Made by a program: the position numbers and the translations under genes
NCBI GenBank assembly: GCA_947652115.1
Contig: OX393571.1
Location: forward strand, 14,067,930-14,131,929
Source: Blastomussa wellsi
Lineage: Eukaryota; Cnidaria; Anthozoa; Scleractinia; Plerogyridae
Direction of reading: 5' to 3'
Length of the DNA: 64,000 nucleotides
The notes under the pieces: generated by a model
Seen by the model: the letters and a program-made list of their open reading frames with translations, nothing else
The model's database searches: none
What the model was told of the DNA's origin: nothing
Shown: in pieces, positions 41,401 through 53,900 of the stretch
Layout: each line of letters opens with the position of its first letter
Position numbering within the stretch: the stretch's first letter is position 1

Positions 41401-44400
41401 TTCCCACCAAGGACAATTTTTACACTATGGCTTCAACAGATAACTCATCTATCTCTACTACAAAACAGCCATTACTCTGGCAGTATGCTAAATATTTCTT
41501 TGGCTCTGATTCTTGAACTCTTCCATGTGAACATTGATCAGTAGCTTTTATTTGAAATATTAGAATTCAGCTGCACTTTGTATTGATTTGTGCAAAATTC
41601 ACATTCTGAGCTGTCACAAATAGCCGGCACATAATCATTATCATCGTTGTCATGGTCATGATCATCATCATACTTAATTTGAGTAGTAGGTTGCAAATAT
41701 AATGGCTTTCAAAGGGCTGACATGGATCTATTAATTACAAAATAATATATCCGTTGGAAATTAAGATTTATAAGCTATATGCAAGGAATCTTCAACCCTG
41801 ACATGCCAAGTGTTTTTCTACTGGATTTAAAACTATACACTGTGTAAACAAACATTTTTCAGTCCTAACTTCAGACTATAATTTTTTTTTTGTAATTTGA
41901 ATTGATCAGCCAGCACAAATTTCCAGTACTTGGTTCCTAAAGACGGAACACCACTCAGTGGATTGATTCAAGATCATATGGTGGCTGGAGTACGAATGAC
42001 TGTCAGGGGACGCATGTTTAACAGGTAAAGAAATCTTCTTATAACGTAATAGAGTTGTGATGACGTCACTAAATTTATGAAATTATGGGATTTGCTGACA
42101 TATTCTGAAAGAACATGATGAAGAATGCCTACTTGCCAAAAATCAGCATCTTGGGGGTGAGAGACAAAATTACAAGAATTTGTATGGATCGGGTCACTGA
42201 GGCATGAAAGGGCCAATATCTTATCCCCAATTTGAAATAACATGCTGATTTGTGGCAAGTAGGCATTCTTCATCAAATACTTTCTGAGGATCTTAATAAA
42301 TCCCATAATTTCAAACAATTAAATATTTGTGACGTCACACTTTACCACTCTATGCTCCTCCTATGTTTGAGATTTTCCTGTTAAAACTTGAAGCCAATTG
42401 AAGTATTGGAGGGTAGGTGCCGTAAAGGTAGCGACAGAGGAGAGCAGCAATCTCCTCAGCAGCAAGGAGGTCACCATGGCAACCTTGCCACAGCCCACCT
42501 CCAAGGCACCTGTCAACACAACACTGAAGAACCAGTGTGTGGAATGAATACTTACCAAAGACTGTGGGAGGGAGGGAGGGAAACAAAGCGAGCAAGCTAG
42601 CAGGCAATGAAGCAAAGCACATGGCAGTGCCCCTGCAAACCTCCCTGGAACCCCCCACATAATATTAATGCAGCCGCTGCATTGGCTTAGTTTTAACCTT
42701 GCCTAAATTCCATTTAGCCTCATTTAAAGTGCACCTAACCCCAAAATATTTTTTCGCTACAATAAACCTTTGTACCAGTTCGAAACGCGTTTCGAACTGG
42801 TGCAAAGGTTTATTTTAACGCAAAAATATTTTGGGTTTAGATGCACTTTAAGTTCTCACTAGTAGTTGGTATCTTGTAGGTCAGACTACCAGCAACTTGT
42901 GTTCAGTGCTCTTAGTTTTAAGAACAGGATGATCAAGATGTTGAAACCATGCATTATGAAACCTTGTGAGCTCTGGTCAGGGAAGCAGGTTAGCGTATTT
43001 CTTGCTGCATGGTTGAAGCATTGAATTTTCAACTCAGATTATTGAGATAAATAGTTTTCTAAGGCCCCAACAAGAGTCAAACTATCGAGATGCTGGCCTG
43101 GTTGGATGCTCTAACCACTAAGCTACGTATATGTGAGACTCGGGGTGCAAGAGTTAATATGTTTAAATAACAATGTGATTTAATGGTAAATGGAACGTTT
43201 ACTGATTTGGGTAAATCAAAAGTAATGACAAAGCTTTTTCAAGTGATCAATTACTCAATTCGTTATTTAGGTCATTGGTTTGACTACCGTTAGGCAGGGG
43301 CTCAAAAACAAATTCTTTTTTTCTGAGTAATATGACTTGTTGCGATTGCTTCTTCATTAACTTCACTTTATCCAAGTCACTATGCATTCCATTTATTGTT
43401 GTTAATTAAAGATGATCATCCCTACATTCATTTGGCTTTTTGGCCAGTTTTGAGTGCAAGTGTTTGTTCAACTTTAGAGGGGGTAAGTTTCTAAAGAAAC
43501 TGTGTTGCTGTGTCGGTGGGAAGTATAACAATATAATTTGGTATTATCAACTGGGTTGATAATGTGAATTGGCCACCGTAAAGAGATTCGAGAGCTGACT
43601 TTTCAAGCGTTAGCCCTTAGTCGGAGCGAATCGGATTCTGATGTTTTGGATTCTCTCCGACGAAGGGCTAACGCTCGAAAAGTAAGCTCTCGAATCTCTT
43701 TACGGTGGCCAATTCACATTATCAACCCAGTTCAAGTTGATAAAACCAAATTATATTTGTTTAACTTTAATTTAATAAAAGTCTGTTGATTTACAGGTTA
43801 TCTCTACAGTTGTACTTAATCTCATTCCAAACGAAGCTAAACTGCTCAGCATGCAGGGAAAAGCCAAAATAGCAGGAAAAGTGAGTCCTAGACGGTGTGA
43901 TAGTCCAGACACTTCCAAAAAAAATCTTCTGTAGTTAGTTATCAAGCAGGGTGTCTAATAATAATAATAATAATAATAATAACATTTGAAGAGGGAGATT
44001 GGAAAATTATTTGGCACAATTGGATGATTCAAACGCTGAAATAGTCCAAATTTACAGAAAGATTGTATTATCGAAGTTCTTAAGATGCGCTGTTAACATT
44101 CATTCAATTTTTGACAGGGAAAAGTTTGCTCTCGGCACGCGCTGGTGAGACAATTGAAAAAGCTCTTTGAAATTTTACGGCATGTCGGCGAGCTTTGAAA
44201 AGTATTCGATATCTCTCGTTATATTTGGCACAATTGGATGTTTCAAACGCTGAAACAGTCCAAATTTACAGAAAGAGTGTATTATTGAAGTTCTTTAGAT
44301 GCGCTGTTAACATTCATTCAATTTTTGACAGGGAAAAGTTTGCTCTCGGCACGCGCTGGTGAGACAATTGAAAAAGCTCTTTGAAATTTTACGGCATGCC

Positions 44401-44964
44401 GGCGAGCTTTGAAAAGTATTCGATATCTCTCGTTCTATTTGGCACAATTGGATGATTCAAACGCTGAAACAGTCCAAATTTACAGAAAGAGTGTATTATT
44501 GAAGTTCTTTAGATGCGCTGTTAACATTCATTCAATTTTTGACAGGGAAAAGTTTGCTCTCGGCACGCGCTGGTGAGACAATTGAAAAAGCTCTTTGAAA
44601 TTTTACGGCATGCCGGCGAGCTTTGTAAAGTATTCGATATCTCTCGTTTGGAGCCACCACTTCTGTAAAAGTCATGACCAACATTGTGTTTCTTATCATA
44701 AACTTTACGATAGCCATTTCCCTCCCAGCTCCCTTTTGCGAATGTTCGGTTGATTTGTAAAAATAAAATACATGTAGAATACAGCCGTCGTCTTCGCTCA
44801 TCTTTCTTCAGAGTATGAATTATATAGTTTACAAATCAGTAAAATGCGAATAACTTTTTCGTCTTCTAATGCTTAGAAACATTATCAGTTTTTGCATTTG
44901 TGTGTTTTGTTTTTAAGAGTTCGATTGGCCACGCTGTCGATCGGAGAAGTGCAGGGCTCGAAAG

Positions 44965-44999
<35 letters not shown>

Positions 45000-47900
45000 C
45001 CCTTCGGGCAAGTAACTTTCTCTCCTTCCTTGCCCGACGGGCAAGGACCCAGGCAAGCCGTTCGCCGACTAAATTTTTGATAACGATTTTGCAAAGAAAA
45101 GGTAAGCTTTAGGCTCAAGGGTATAAATCAAGTGTTTAGATGAAGCTTGACGAAAATTACAATTTATAGCGTTGTTTTGTTGATTGCGTGGCGTACGCTC
45201 ACGGCTCAGAAGTGGTTGCCTAGCACGTGATCAAAATCTGCCCTGATCAAATTTCTTTCCAAGATAAAAATAGCCGCATTGGGAACGTAAACGCTGTGTT
45301 TATTTCTTAATTTTAGCAATTTTCTACGAGCATTTTTCAGTTTCTCTGTAAAACAATTAACTCAACAACGATATATTAATTAAAACAGAAGAAACTGTAT
45401 GTGAAAACTAAGAAGTCGCATATTTCTACCGCGAAAACGAAGGCAGCATTTTTGATGCTGAAATCCAGGTAAATTTCTGTTTTCGGCGAAACATGCAAGT
45501 TGGGCGCCGCCACGCGAAATGAAAAGTGTTATATTATTAAAAAGAAATGTAAGTCATCAAAATACTTTCAGAGTTCCTGAAGATGACTTAGAATAGTGTT
45601 TCTTTCAAACGAAGACGTTTTCCTTCGACTGAAACTATTTTTCATTCACCCAAATGAAAATACATGCTCTCACCAGCGTAAACATGAAAGTGATCAAAGT
45701 GATCGGCTTCACTTTGTGAGTAAAAGGTTAACTTTGATTACGCGTTCGAAGCGTGGCTTCGCATGTGAATTCAAAATCAGTGGAGGCTTCCTGCTCAAAA
45801 GCGTTGCGGATTTACTTTGTGAATGAAGAGTTAACTTGGACTGAATGTTCGAAGCGTGACCTCACATTTGAAAACGAGAACAAAAATAAAAAGTCGATCG
45901 AGGACCGACGCTTCATGTTCAACAGCGTTGCGGCTTCACATTGTGAATAAATAGTTTACTTAGATTACATGTTCGAAGCCTTGCTTCGTATGTGAATGCT
46001 ATGAACCAAGTAATTATAAAGTCAATCGAGGTTTCAAACTATACAAGCTAGAGCGTGGCGCTACCGATGACGGATGTAGATATCCAGTACGAACAGACAA
46101 CAAAACAAATTCCGATCAAGTCGATCACCGAAAAAATCAACGATACGACACGTGTCCGCTCGATGATATTCTCGGCCCAACAACGTAAAGTTGGTACTTG
46201 CAGTGCACTCGCGAGAAACGAGAAATGTCTCGCGAGACAGTTCTCGTTTCTCGCGATACGAGTCTCGTTTCTCGCGATACGAGTCTCGTTTCTCGCGATA
46301 CGAGTCTCGTTTCTCGCGATGCGAGTCTCGTTTCTCGCGAGACGGTGGTAACTTACATTTGAGCGGTACTGTACTTCAGCCCAATGAATTCCCACAGGCC
46401 ACCCCATTTCTCAACAGTGTACACCATGTTCCACAATGTTGTCTCATTTGACAACTCTCAAAGAAGAACTGTATAGTGCATGTAGTTACTTTGTTTTTCT
46501 GCCTTCTGTTTAAGAATTGGGTCACTGGTAAACCCAAGCAAACGTTTCTTGCATTGCCATTGCTGAAGGGTGATAACATGTCTGAGGCTGAGGTAATTTT
46601 GAAGAATAATTTTCCCAACATTGAAAGCAACTCTTCACTTTAGAAATGAGAAGACATCTTGGGAGAGTTTCATTCTGCAGTCAGTCGAGGGTTCATTACT
46701 GGGAACAAAACAAAATACAAGACACAATATTGTTTCTGGTGATGGTCCAATTAACAACAAGCGACTGTGAGACTGAAACTTGCCCAAGTGTTCTTAAAGG
46801 TGATGGCACAAATAGATAGATGAGGGGGAACTTTCTAACAATGAACAGATGAGTTGTCTTACACAAAACCTGAAATTGTTGGAGCCTCGACGGTTTGAGT
46901 GGCTACCGACCCCCAAAGGCTCCAACGATTCCACCCTTCGTGTAAGACAACTTAATCTGTTCATGGTTAGAAAGGTCCCTCTCGTCTATCCCTTTTAGAC
47001 GTCACTGTTCTTAACGTGTTGAGTAACCTTTCTTGAAGCAGCCATAATTATAGTCTCACGACTGAAGCTTGCTCCTGCCACTACATGCACCTCTTGTGTT
47101 ACTGTTGCAATCAGTATCAGATTTCTGATGATGATCAAAATTCATTGCTTAGGGTGTCAGACAAGTTTAGCCTCTCGGTAAGTGGAGAGAAAAAGAGGCA
47201 GAACACACAAATCTCCCCCCCCCCCCTGTCTGAGAGTCTTGAATATGCTCCACAAGCTTCAACCTTTAAACCAAACCATGTTGTAAATGAAGGTGCTAAT
47301 AAAAGTCTTATCTAATGGAGTTAAAGTGAAGTACAGTGTATACTGACAAAAAACACTATGATTCACTATTGTTTCAATTTCTGGCAAAAAGTTGTAAGTA
47401 CTTACTGAGTATTTAGTTAGGCTAAATGGTTCCTAGTCTATCAGTTATTCTTTCATGCACTGTCATCTCAAAATAACGTTGTTACCTACTTTCTTACTAC
47501 TGAATGTGCAATTTACTGGGCATTTGCATGCAGGTAGTGATCAGGCAGGGAGAGCTGTTGTGCGGTGTGTTGGACAAAGCACATTATGGACCCACTCCAT
47601 TTAGCTTGGTGCACTGTTGTCATGAGGTTTGTATGTGTATGTTGTGGTATGGTCAATATTATTATAAATTGAATTTCATTTTCGTTTGTTTCAAACTCAT
47701 TATCAAATGCATGACCAAAAACAAAGGAAAATAAAATTTGAACCACAGCAGAATTTTACAACAACAACAACAACAACTTTTATTGACCCCTTATACTTGA
47801 AGAAAAAATTTAATATGCATGAAGTAAGAATTTAAAGCTAAAAGGGGTGTTGGCTTCCTAAAATAACTGGAAAGTTAATAGAGCTAGGAAGCCAAACTAC

Positions 47901-50900
47901 ATAGAATAAATTACAACATAAGATTCAATTCAAGCTGAATATGCAAATTGTAGTTTCTGGACACTCAGAGGCTAAATAAATGAAAAAACATTCTCAAGTC
48001 ATTCCTCAGAAAAGTAGTTTTAAGCCCCCACCTGCAGCCAAACTGGTTGGCCACTTTAACCGCTGAGCAATGGGAGACTCGTGTCCAGTCATAGAATTTT
48101 TGCATAATTTTGTGCTTTTACATTCACTTTTTTTTCTGACAAACATGTAGACTGTACTGATGTCTTGCAAGGTTTTGGTCTGTAAATCATAAAAAATTTT
48201 CTCTTTTAGTTGTATGGTGGCACAATAGCTGGTGATCTGCTCACAGCATTAGCCAGAGTGTTTACAACATTCCTCCAGTTTCAAGGCTTCACTCTTGGTG
48301 TTGAAGACATCTTGGTCAAAGAGAAAGCTGATAAGAAAAGATGCAAGTTTATGAAGAAGGGGAGAGCATCTGGAGATGAAGCTGCTAAAGAGGCTCTTGG
48401 TCTGGCTGATGATTGTGACAGGTACATTGTGCTTCACTTTCAGTAAAGCTATTTTTACAAGAAAGCATGTCAATGCATATATAAGAGATTGGTAAACTAT
48501 GTCCCTGTTGCACGTGGTTGGTATCTTGTTTTTGGAATGCTACAATAAGATGTTAGTGTTAAAAGTGTTGACACATCATCCATTTAAGCCTCATTTTTTT
48601 GTAATACAGGTTCATCTCACCCCACCCCCCTCATTCACGACCCCCCTGCCCCCTACCAATGTTGTAGTCTGTTTCAGGAAGTCCTTCACTGCAATCAGAC
48701 AACATTAGATGGGGGAATGGATAGGGGGTATTTTGTAGAGAGTAGTGAATTTTATAAAGGAGTCATCATTATGCCTGAAAAAATGCCATGTCAAGTCAAT
48801 GTGTCAACTACTTTTGTCACTTATTGTAGTTTCCTTTTCAATAGCCACTAACTGCATTGATGTTATGTTGTTTTTTACTGAAGCCCAATAGTTTCCTTGC
48901 TTTGGGGAATAGGGCAAACTTTTATCAAAATTTCTGTGGAAGTTTGTTGATCATAGATTTTTTTCACGCTTCAAGCATATGACTGTACAGTCTCCTAGCC
49001 TCTGGTCTTGCGATAAAAGTTTAATTACGACAACTTTAATTGTGGTTACAGTTCAGTTCTAGAACAAAAGCTGCAGGAGGCTCATCATAATAAAGACGGA
49101 AGTGATATGAAACAGCTTGACCTGAGCATGAAAAAGAAAACAGACCATTACCAAGACCTAATCCACAAGGCGTGTATTCCGCTGGGGCTTCTCAAGAGAT
49201 TTCCTGACAACAATCTTCAGCTGATGGTCCAGTCTGGAGCCAAGGGATCTTCAGTCAATTGCATTCAGATTTCATGTCTCCTGGGACAGATTGAATTGGA
49301 GGGACGTCGTCCACCTCTTATGCTAAGTGGAAGATCTCTGCCGTCATTCTTCCCTTATGACACTAGCCCCAGGGCTGGAGGATTTGTGGATGGCCGGTTC
49401 TTGACTGGAATTAGGCCTCAAGAGTATTTCTTTCACTGCATGGCTGGAAGAGAGGTATGCAACTGTATGAATAAATTACAATTGGAAAATTAAACAAGAC
49501 TTCACTGTAAATTAAGGTTTGATTGACATTTTTATCACATGACCAAGGAGGCAGGAGATTACATTAGGTTGGTTGCATTCATTTGGAATGTTGTTTTTGC
49601 CGAGGCCCAATAGTTTTCTCAACTGTGTTGACGACTAGAGCAAATGTTTATCAAATTTCTTAGGAGTTTGTTGATCACAGATCTTGTTCGTGCATTAAGT
49701 ACGCATGTAATGAGTCGTACATGTGGCATCCTATCTCATGGGATCTCCCAGCCTCTGGTCATACAATAGAAGTTTAATTTTGCCCAGTAGTGTATATGAC
49801 AATACCCCATTGGGGTTTGAAGTCTGTTCATAGTAAATGGTTTTGTGGGAAGCTGACCAGTTGTGCATGTGCTTAGTCTTTTGTATGTGTTTAGCATTGC
49901 TTGTTACCAGTAATTAAGGCAGTACCTCAATGTGAGAACTTTGTATCCTGGATTCCATTAGGTGTGGCGACGTAATGGTTAGTGTGCAAAACTCTGGATT
50001 GGACAGTCCAAGTTTGGGTCATGGTGTTGCGTTCTTGGGCAAGGCACTTTACTCTCACAATAACTCTCTCCACCCAGGAATGGGTACTGGCAAATTTAAT
50101 GCTGGGGAGCAACTGCGTTGGACTAGCATCTCATCCATGGAAAATAGACTGAAATACTCCGAGGTGCTGGCAATTATGAGCCAGTCGGGGTTGAAAGGCT
50201 TTACTTTGTGTCAATTATCTGTTGTTTTCTTAGGGCCTTGTCGACACAGCTGTGAAAACAAGTCGCAGTGGTTACCTTCAACGCTGTCTTATTAAGCATC
50301 TGGAAGGTCTGCTGGTCAATTATGATCTTACTGTGCGGGATAGTGACAGCTCTGTAGTTCAGTTTTATTATGGTGAAGATGGCTTGGATGTCATGAAGAC
50401 TTCATTTCTGTCTGAAAAGCAATTTCCATTTATGGCAGGCAACTACAAGGTTTGCATTTTGTTCGTAAACAGATTAGCTAAAATGGCTTGTGGTTCCACT
50501 TGTATTGTGAACACTAATGATGCCATTTCTGTCGTCTGTAAGATTGTAGACCATGGAAAAAATGTGGTAAATTTGTGTCTTTCATCGTGATGGTGTTCAA
50601 TTTCAACAGCTTGCTTTTCATTATTTTGTTATTCATGGCTACAGGCTTTCCTGAAGCAACTGAATCCTAAAGCACTTGTTCCACATCTTGAAACAGAGGA
50701 GTCACAGAAGCAAGAAGAAAAGGCATGTACAGCATCTGCTTGGCCAGATGTTCACGTATTAATAAGGAGAAATTATGTCTTGATTGCATTATAATAATTA
50801 TGCTCACAATCAAGGCACTGTGAGACAGCAGTGATGACAAAATGATTGCCCCCAGAATATTCTTCTGTGATTACCTAGTCAGTACTTTCATGGTATGTCT

Positions 50901-53900
50901 GAGCTGTTCTCTTGTGCAAAACAATCATGTTGTAATCGATTTTTCAAAGATTTTCAAATATTTCAGGAAGCCAAGATTCCATGACTATTCTGCAGCTGTT
51001 TTACAAATCCCAAAGATCCCCAAACACATCTACCAAATTAATTAAACTGCCGGAATACCTATAGCTTGGCACTTAAAGTCAGGCACGGGACGGTAAAAAC
51101 AGCTTTTGCACACAGTCATTTGAAGGTATTCTGTTTTTCCTTTCAAAGCAATGATACATGTATTTGAAATAGGCAGTTGGTTTAAGTAGAGCAGCAGCAT
51201 TTTGTTTTCAAGAATCTTACTTTAATTTCTTCAATTTTGGGAAAAAAGTATCAGACTTTTCATTGGTCATCGGTGCTTATTGTAGCACTGCAAAGTAAAT
51301 CAGTTTCATAATATTTTGTGTTTCTCCTACGCATGTGGGAGGTGCAGTGACCTAATGGATAGAAAGCTGGACTACAGATTGTGCAGTCTGGGTTCAAGCA
51401 AGCCCTGGCTGGGACACTGTGTTGTGTTCTTGATAAGGACACTTTATTCTCTTTGTGCCACTTTTCACCCGGTTGTAAAAATGGGTACTGGCAAATTTAA
51501 TGCTGGGGTACTCTTCGATGTCGAGACTAGCATCCCATCCAGGGGAGAGTAGAATACTTCTGATCACTTCATACTAGGGAAACTGGGCCTGATGGGCCAT
51601 TTGTACCCCAGTGTTACTTAATGTGCATTTTTTGTTTTTTTTTTCAGATCACAAAATGGATGAAAAAATATCAACAGAATCTGCACAAAAGAACTTCGCC
51701 ATTCCTCTGTTTTGCCGCAGACAATGATGAAGAGACAGAAGGTAAAAAAACAGATGGTGATCGCCAAACGTTTGGACGTTCAAAGGTATGGCGCCATGTT
51801 ATTTTAATATGCTCTGATAAATTTACAGCTTGATGATATGGTGTACAAGCTCTAGTCTAACTTACAATAATCAGCAGAGTTTTTGCAAATGAGTATTTCA
51901 TTATAGACCCATGTAATTCATATCTCAGCTTTAATTTTCTTGTTTAGGCTGATTTATTGCTGTTTGAAAAGTGGAGGGAAGCACCCTTAACTGTGCGCAA
52001 AAGGTTTGTTATACAAACATATTACTGGTTAAAACTACATTTGAAAGCTGCGACCTGGGTCTAAGGCTGGATTACACTAGGTGACAAGATGCAGCGACAG
52101 GTCTCTGCGACAAGTCACTCCTTGTGTATTGTCTCCAAAACATGAGGCTGCAACACGCTGAATTTTTGTTGTTGCTATCAGCCGTACAAATTTAAGCTGT
52201 TTCAAATTCATATAACTGATCGCAGCGACAAGATTCTTTCGCTTTGACACAAGGCGACTGGTCCCCACGACATGTTTCAGTGACTTGTCATCTTGTGTGT
52301 CTCTGTCTTTGGAGTCCATTGCTCTGACCACTCAGTGTAAGCTGTCTCCCCAGAATTCATCTCTATTGACATTCACTCAAGGAACTGAAGGAGTTGCAAC
52401 ATTGTTTTATACAGGTACATCAAGAGAACCGCACGTTGTCCTGACCCTGTACTCTCCAAGCTGCAGCCAGACAGGCACTTTGGAACTGTGTCTGAGAAGT
52501 TTTCATCATCCATAACGAAGTATACCAAGGAAAATCCTGACAAATGCTTGACTAACGAGGAGTTAGAAGAAAGGTTGAAACACTGATTCTCTTTCAGTCA
52601 GGAGAACAAGTGTCAGTTTGGCAAATCTTTGTTGAAGCACTCCAGAAGTTTTCAACTTGGTTTATCCAATCAAAAAGTAGCGGGCGAGCTTATGAATACA
52701 CCATTGAAAAGTAATTGTGCAAGCATGGGTTTGATCCTGGGATTTCATCATCAATTGGCACTTGTTCCCCCAGCTGTTTATTTCACGTTACTATTTGCTC
52801 AGTTCTTAATAATTATTGTAAGAAGATATTTAATAAGAAACAGCAATGATGACAAGATGATTGCCCCCAGAATATTCATTTGTGATTACCTAATCAGTAC
52901 TTTTGTACGTCTGAGCTGTTCCTTTTAACTGTTCATCGTTTTACTGGCTATAGTGTATGAAACAGCTTGCTTCAGTGACAGTAGAAACTTTTACTAAAGC
53001 CTTTTAAGCCCAGCTGGCTTATAAACCTAACTCTGGTTCCTGAAGCATGAAGCAGCTAGGAGTATTTCTACTCCCCCTGGATGGGATGCTAGGCCATCAT
53101 AGGTTATTCCCCACCCCTCCTCACAGCATTATTTCAGGTAGTACCCTCTTATACTCCTGGGTGGAAAGGGGCACTGTGAGAGTCAAGTGTGTTGCCCAAG
53201 AACACAGCACAGTGCCCTGGCTCGAACCCAGACCATCCAATCCAGAGTCCAGCACACTACCCATTAGGCCACCGCACCTTCAAATAGCTGCTACAAACAT
53301 AATTCTCCGATTACCATAACAATTGTTCAAGCACAAGGGAGACACGTATCGGAAAAGAATGCTTAATTAATTCTTCTCTTTACTTGCCAAACGGCAACAA
53401 GATTTTAATTTCACCTCATCATCCTTTTTATTGAAAACTTTTAGTCATGTGATTTAGTGTTCTGTTGTCAACAAATTGTTTTTGTTTTCAGTGGCAAACT
53501 ACCAGCCACAAAGTTCAAAACCTTGATGTACCTGAAAGCTTTCCGAGCATTAGCAGAACCAGGAGAAGCTGTTGGACTGTTAGCAGCTCAGGTAAGAAAA
53601 AATATTTGCTAGCAAGTATTCTGCATACTGACAATGGTATATCATACATGTAATTCCTGAGTTTTGATTGGTCTGCAGGCCATGATATATGAGTTCATAT
53701 ACGCATTGGCAAGAACAACCAGAGAGCTCAAATATTGCAATTCTTTGGAGTTTTAATACTACATTACAGCACGGACAATCAAACCATAAACACTTAACAT
53801 TTAGTTTGCATTTTTTTTTTCATGATTATCCAATGAGAGCTACTTGATATAGATTAAAGGATTATTGTTTTCAGCAGCTAAGAAAGCTAATTCTTCTGTT

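Larger units (their letters stand above)
50723..51647 (+). other. POLR1A intron 19 with a GC donor
   Basis: Exon 19 ends AAG and the intron begins GCATGT; the acceptor is TTTTTTTTTCAG. The in-frame joint gives KITKWMKKY, which fits the family. The nearby GT (50727) would shift the frame into a stop. GC-AG introns are a known minor class. Confidence 0.7.

Noticed and set aside
41173..41544. A 123-codon plus-strand frame after the H/ACA RNA
   Set aside because: Lies wholly in POLR1A intron 10, overlaps the snoRNA end, no family motif.
46055..46407. Repetitive frames on both strands (FSRYESR and ARNETRI)
   Set aside because: Produced by the 21-bp array; period divisible by three keeps both strands open.
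47122..47235. Possible C/D snoRNA in POLR1A intron 14 (TGATGATGA ... CTGA)
   Set aside because: Terminal stem is weak and offset, the spacer contains a long C run, and there is no second copy.
51826..51930. Possible C/D RNA in POLR1A intron 20 (TTGATGAT with AGCT/AGCT stem)
   Set aside because: The D-box position reads CTCA, not CTGA, and the C box lacks the purine; too weak without conservation.
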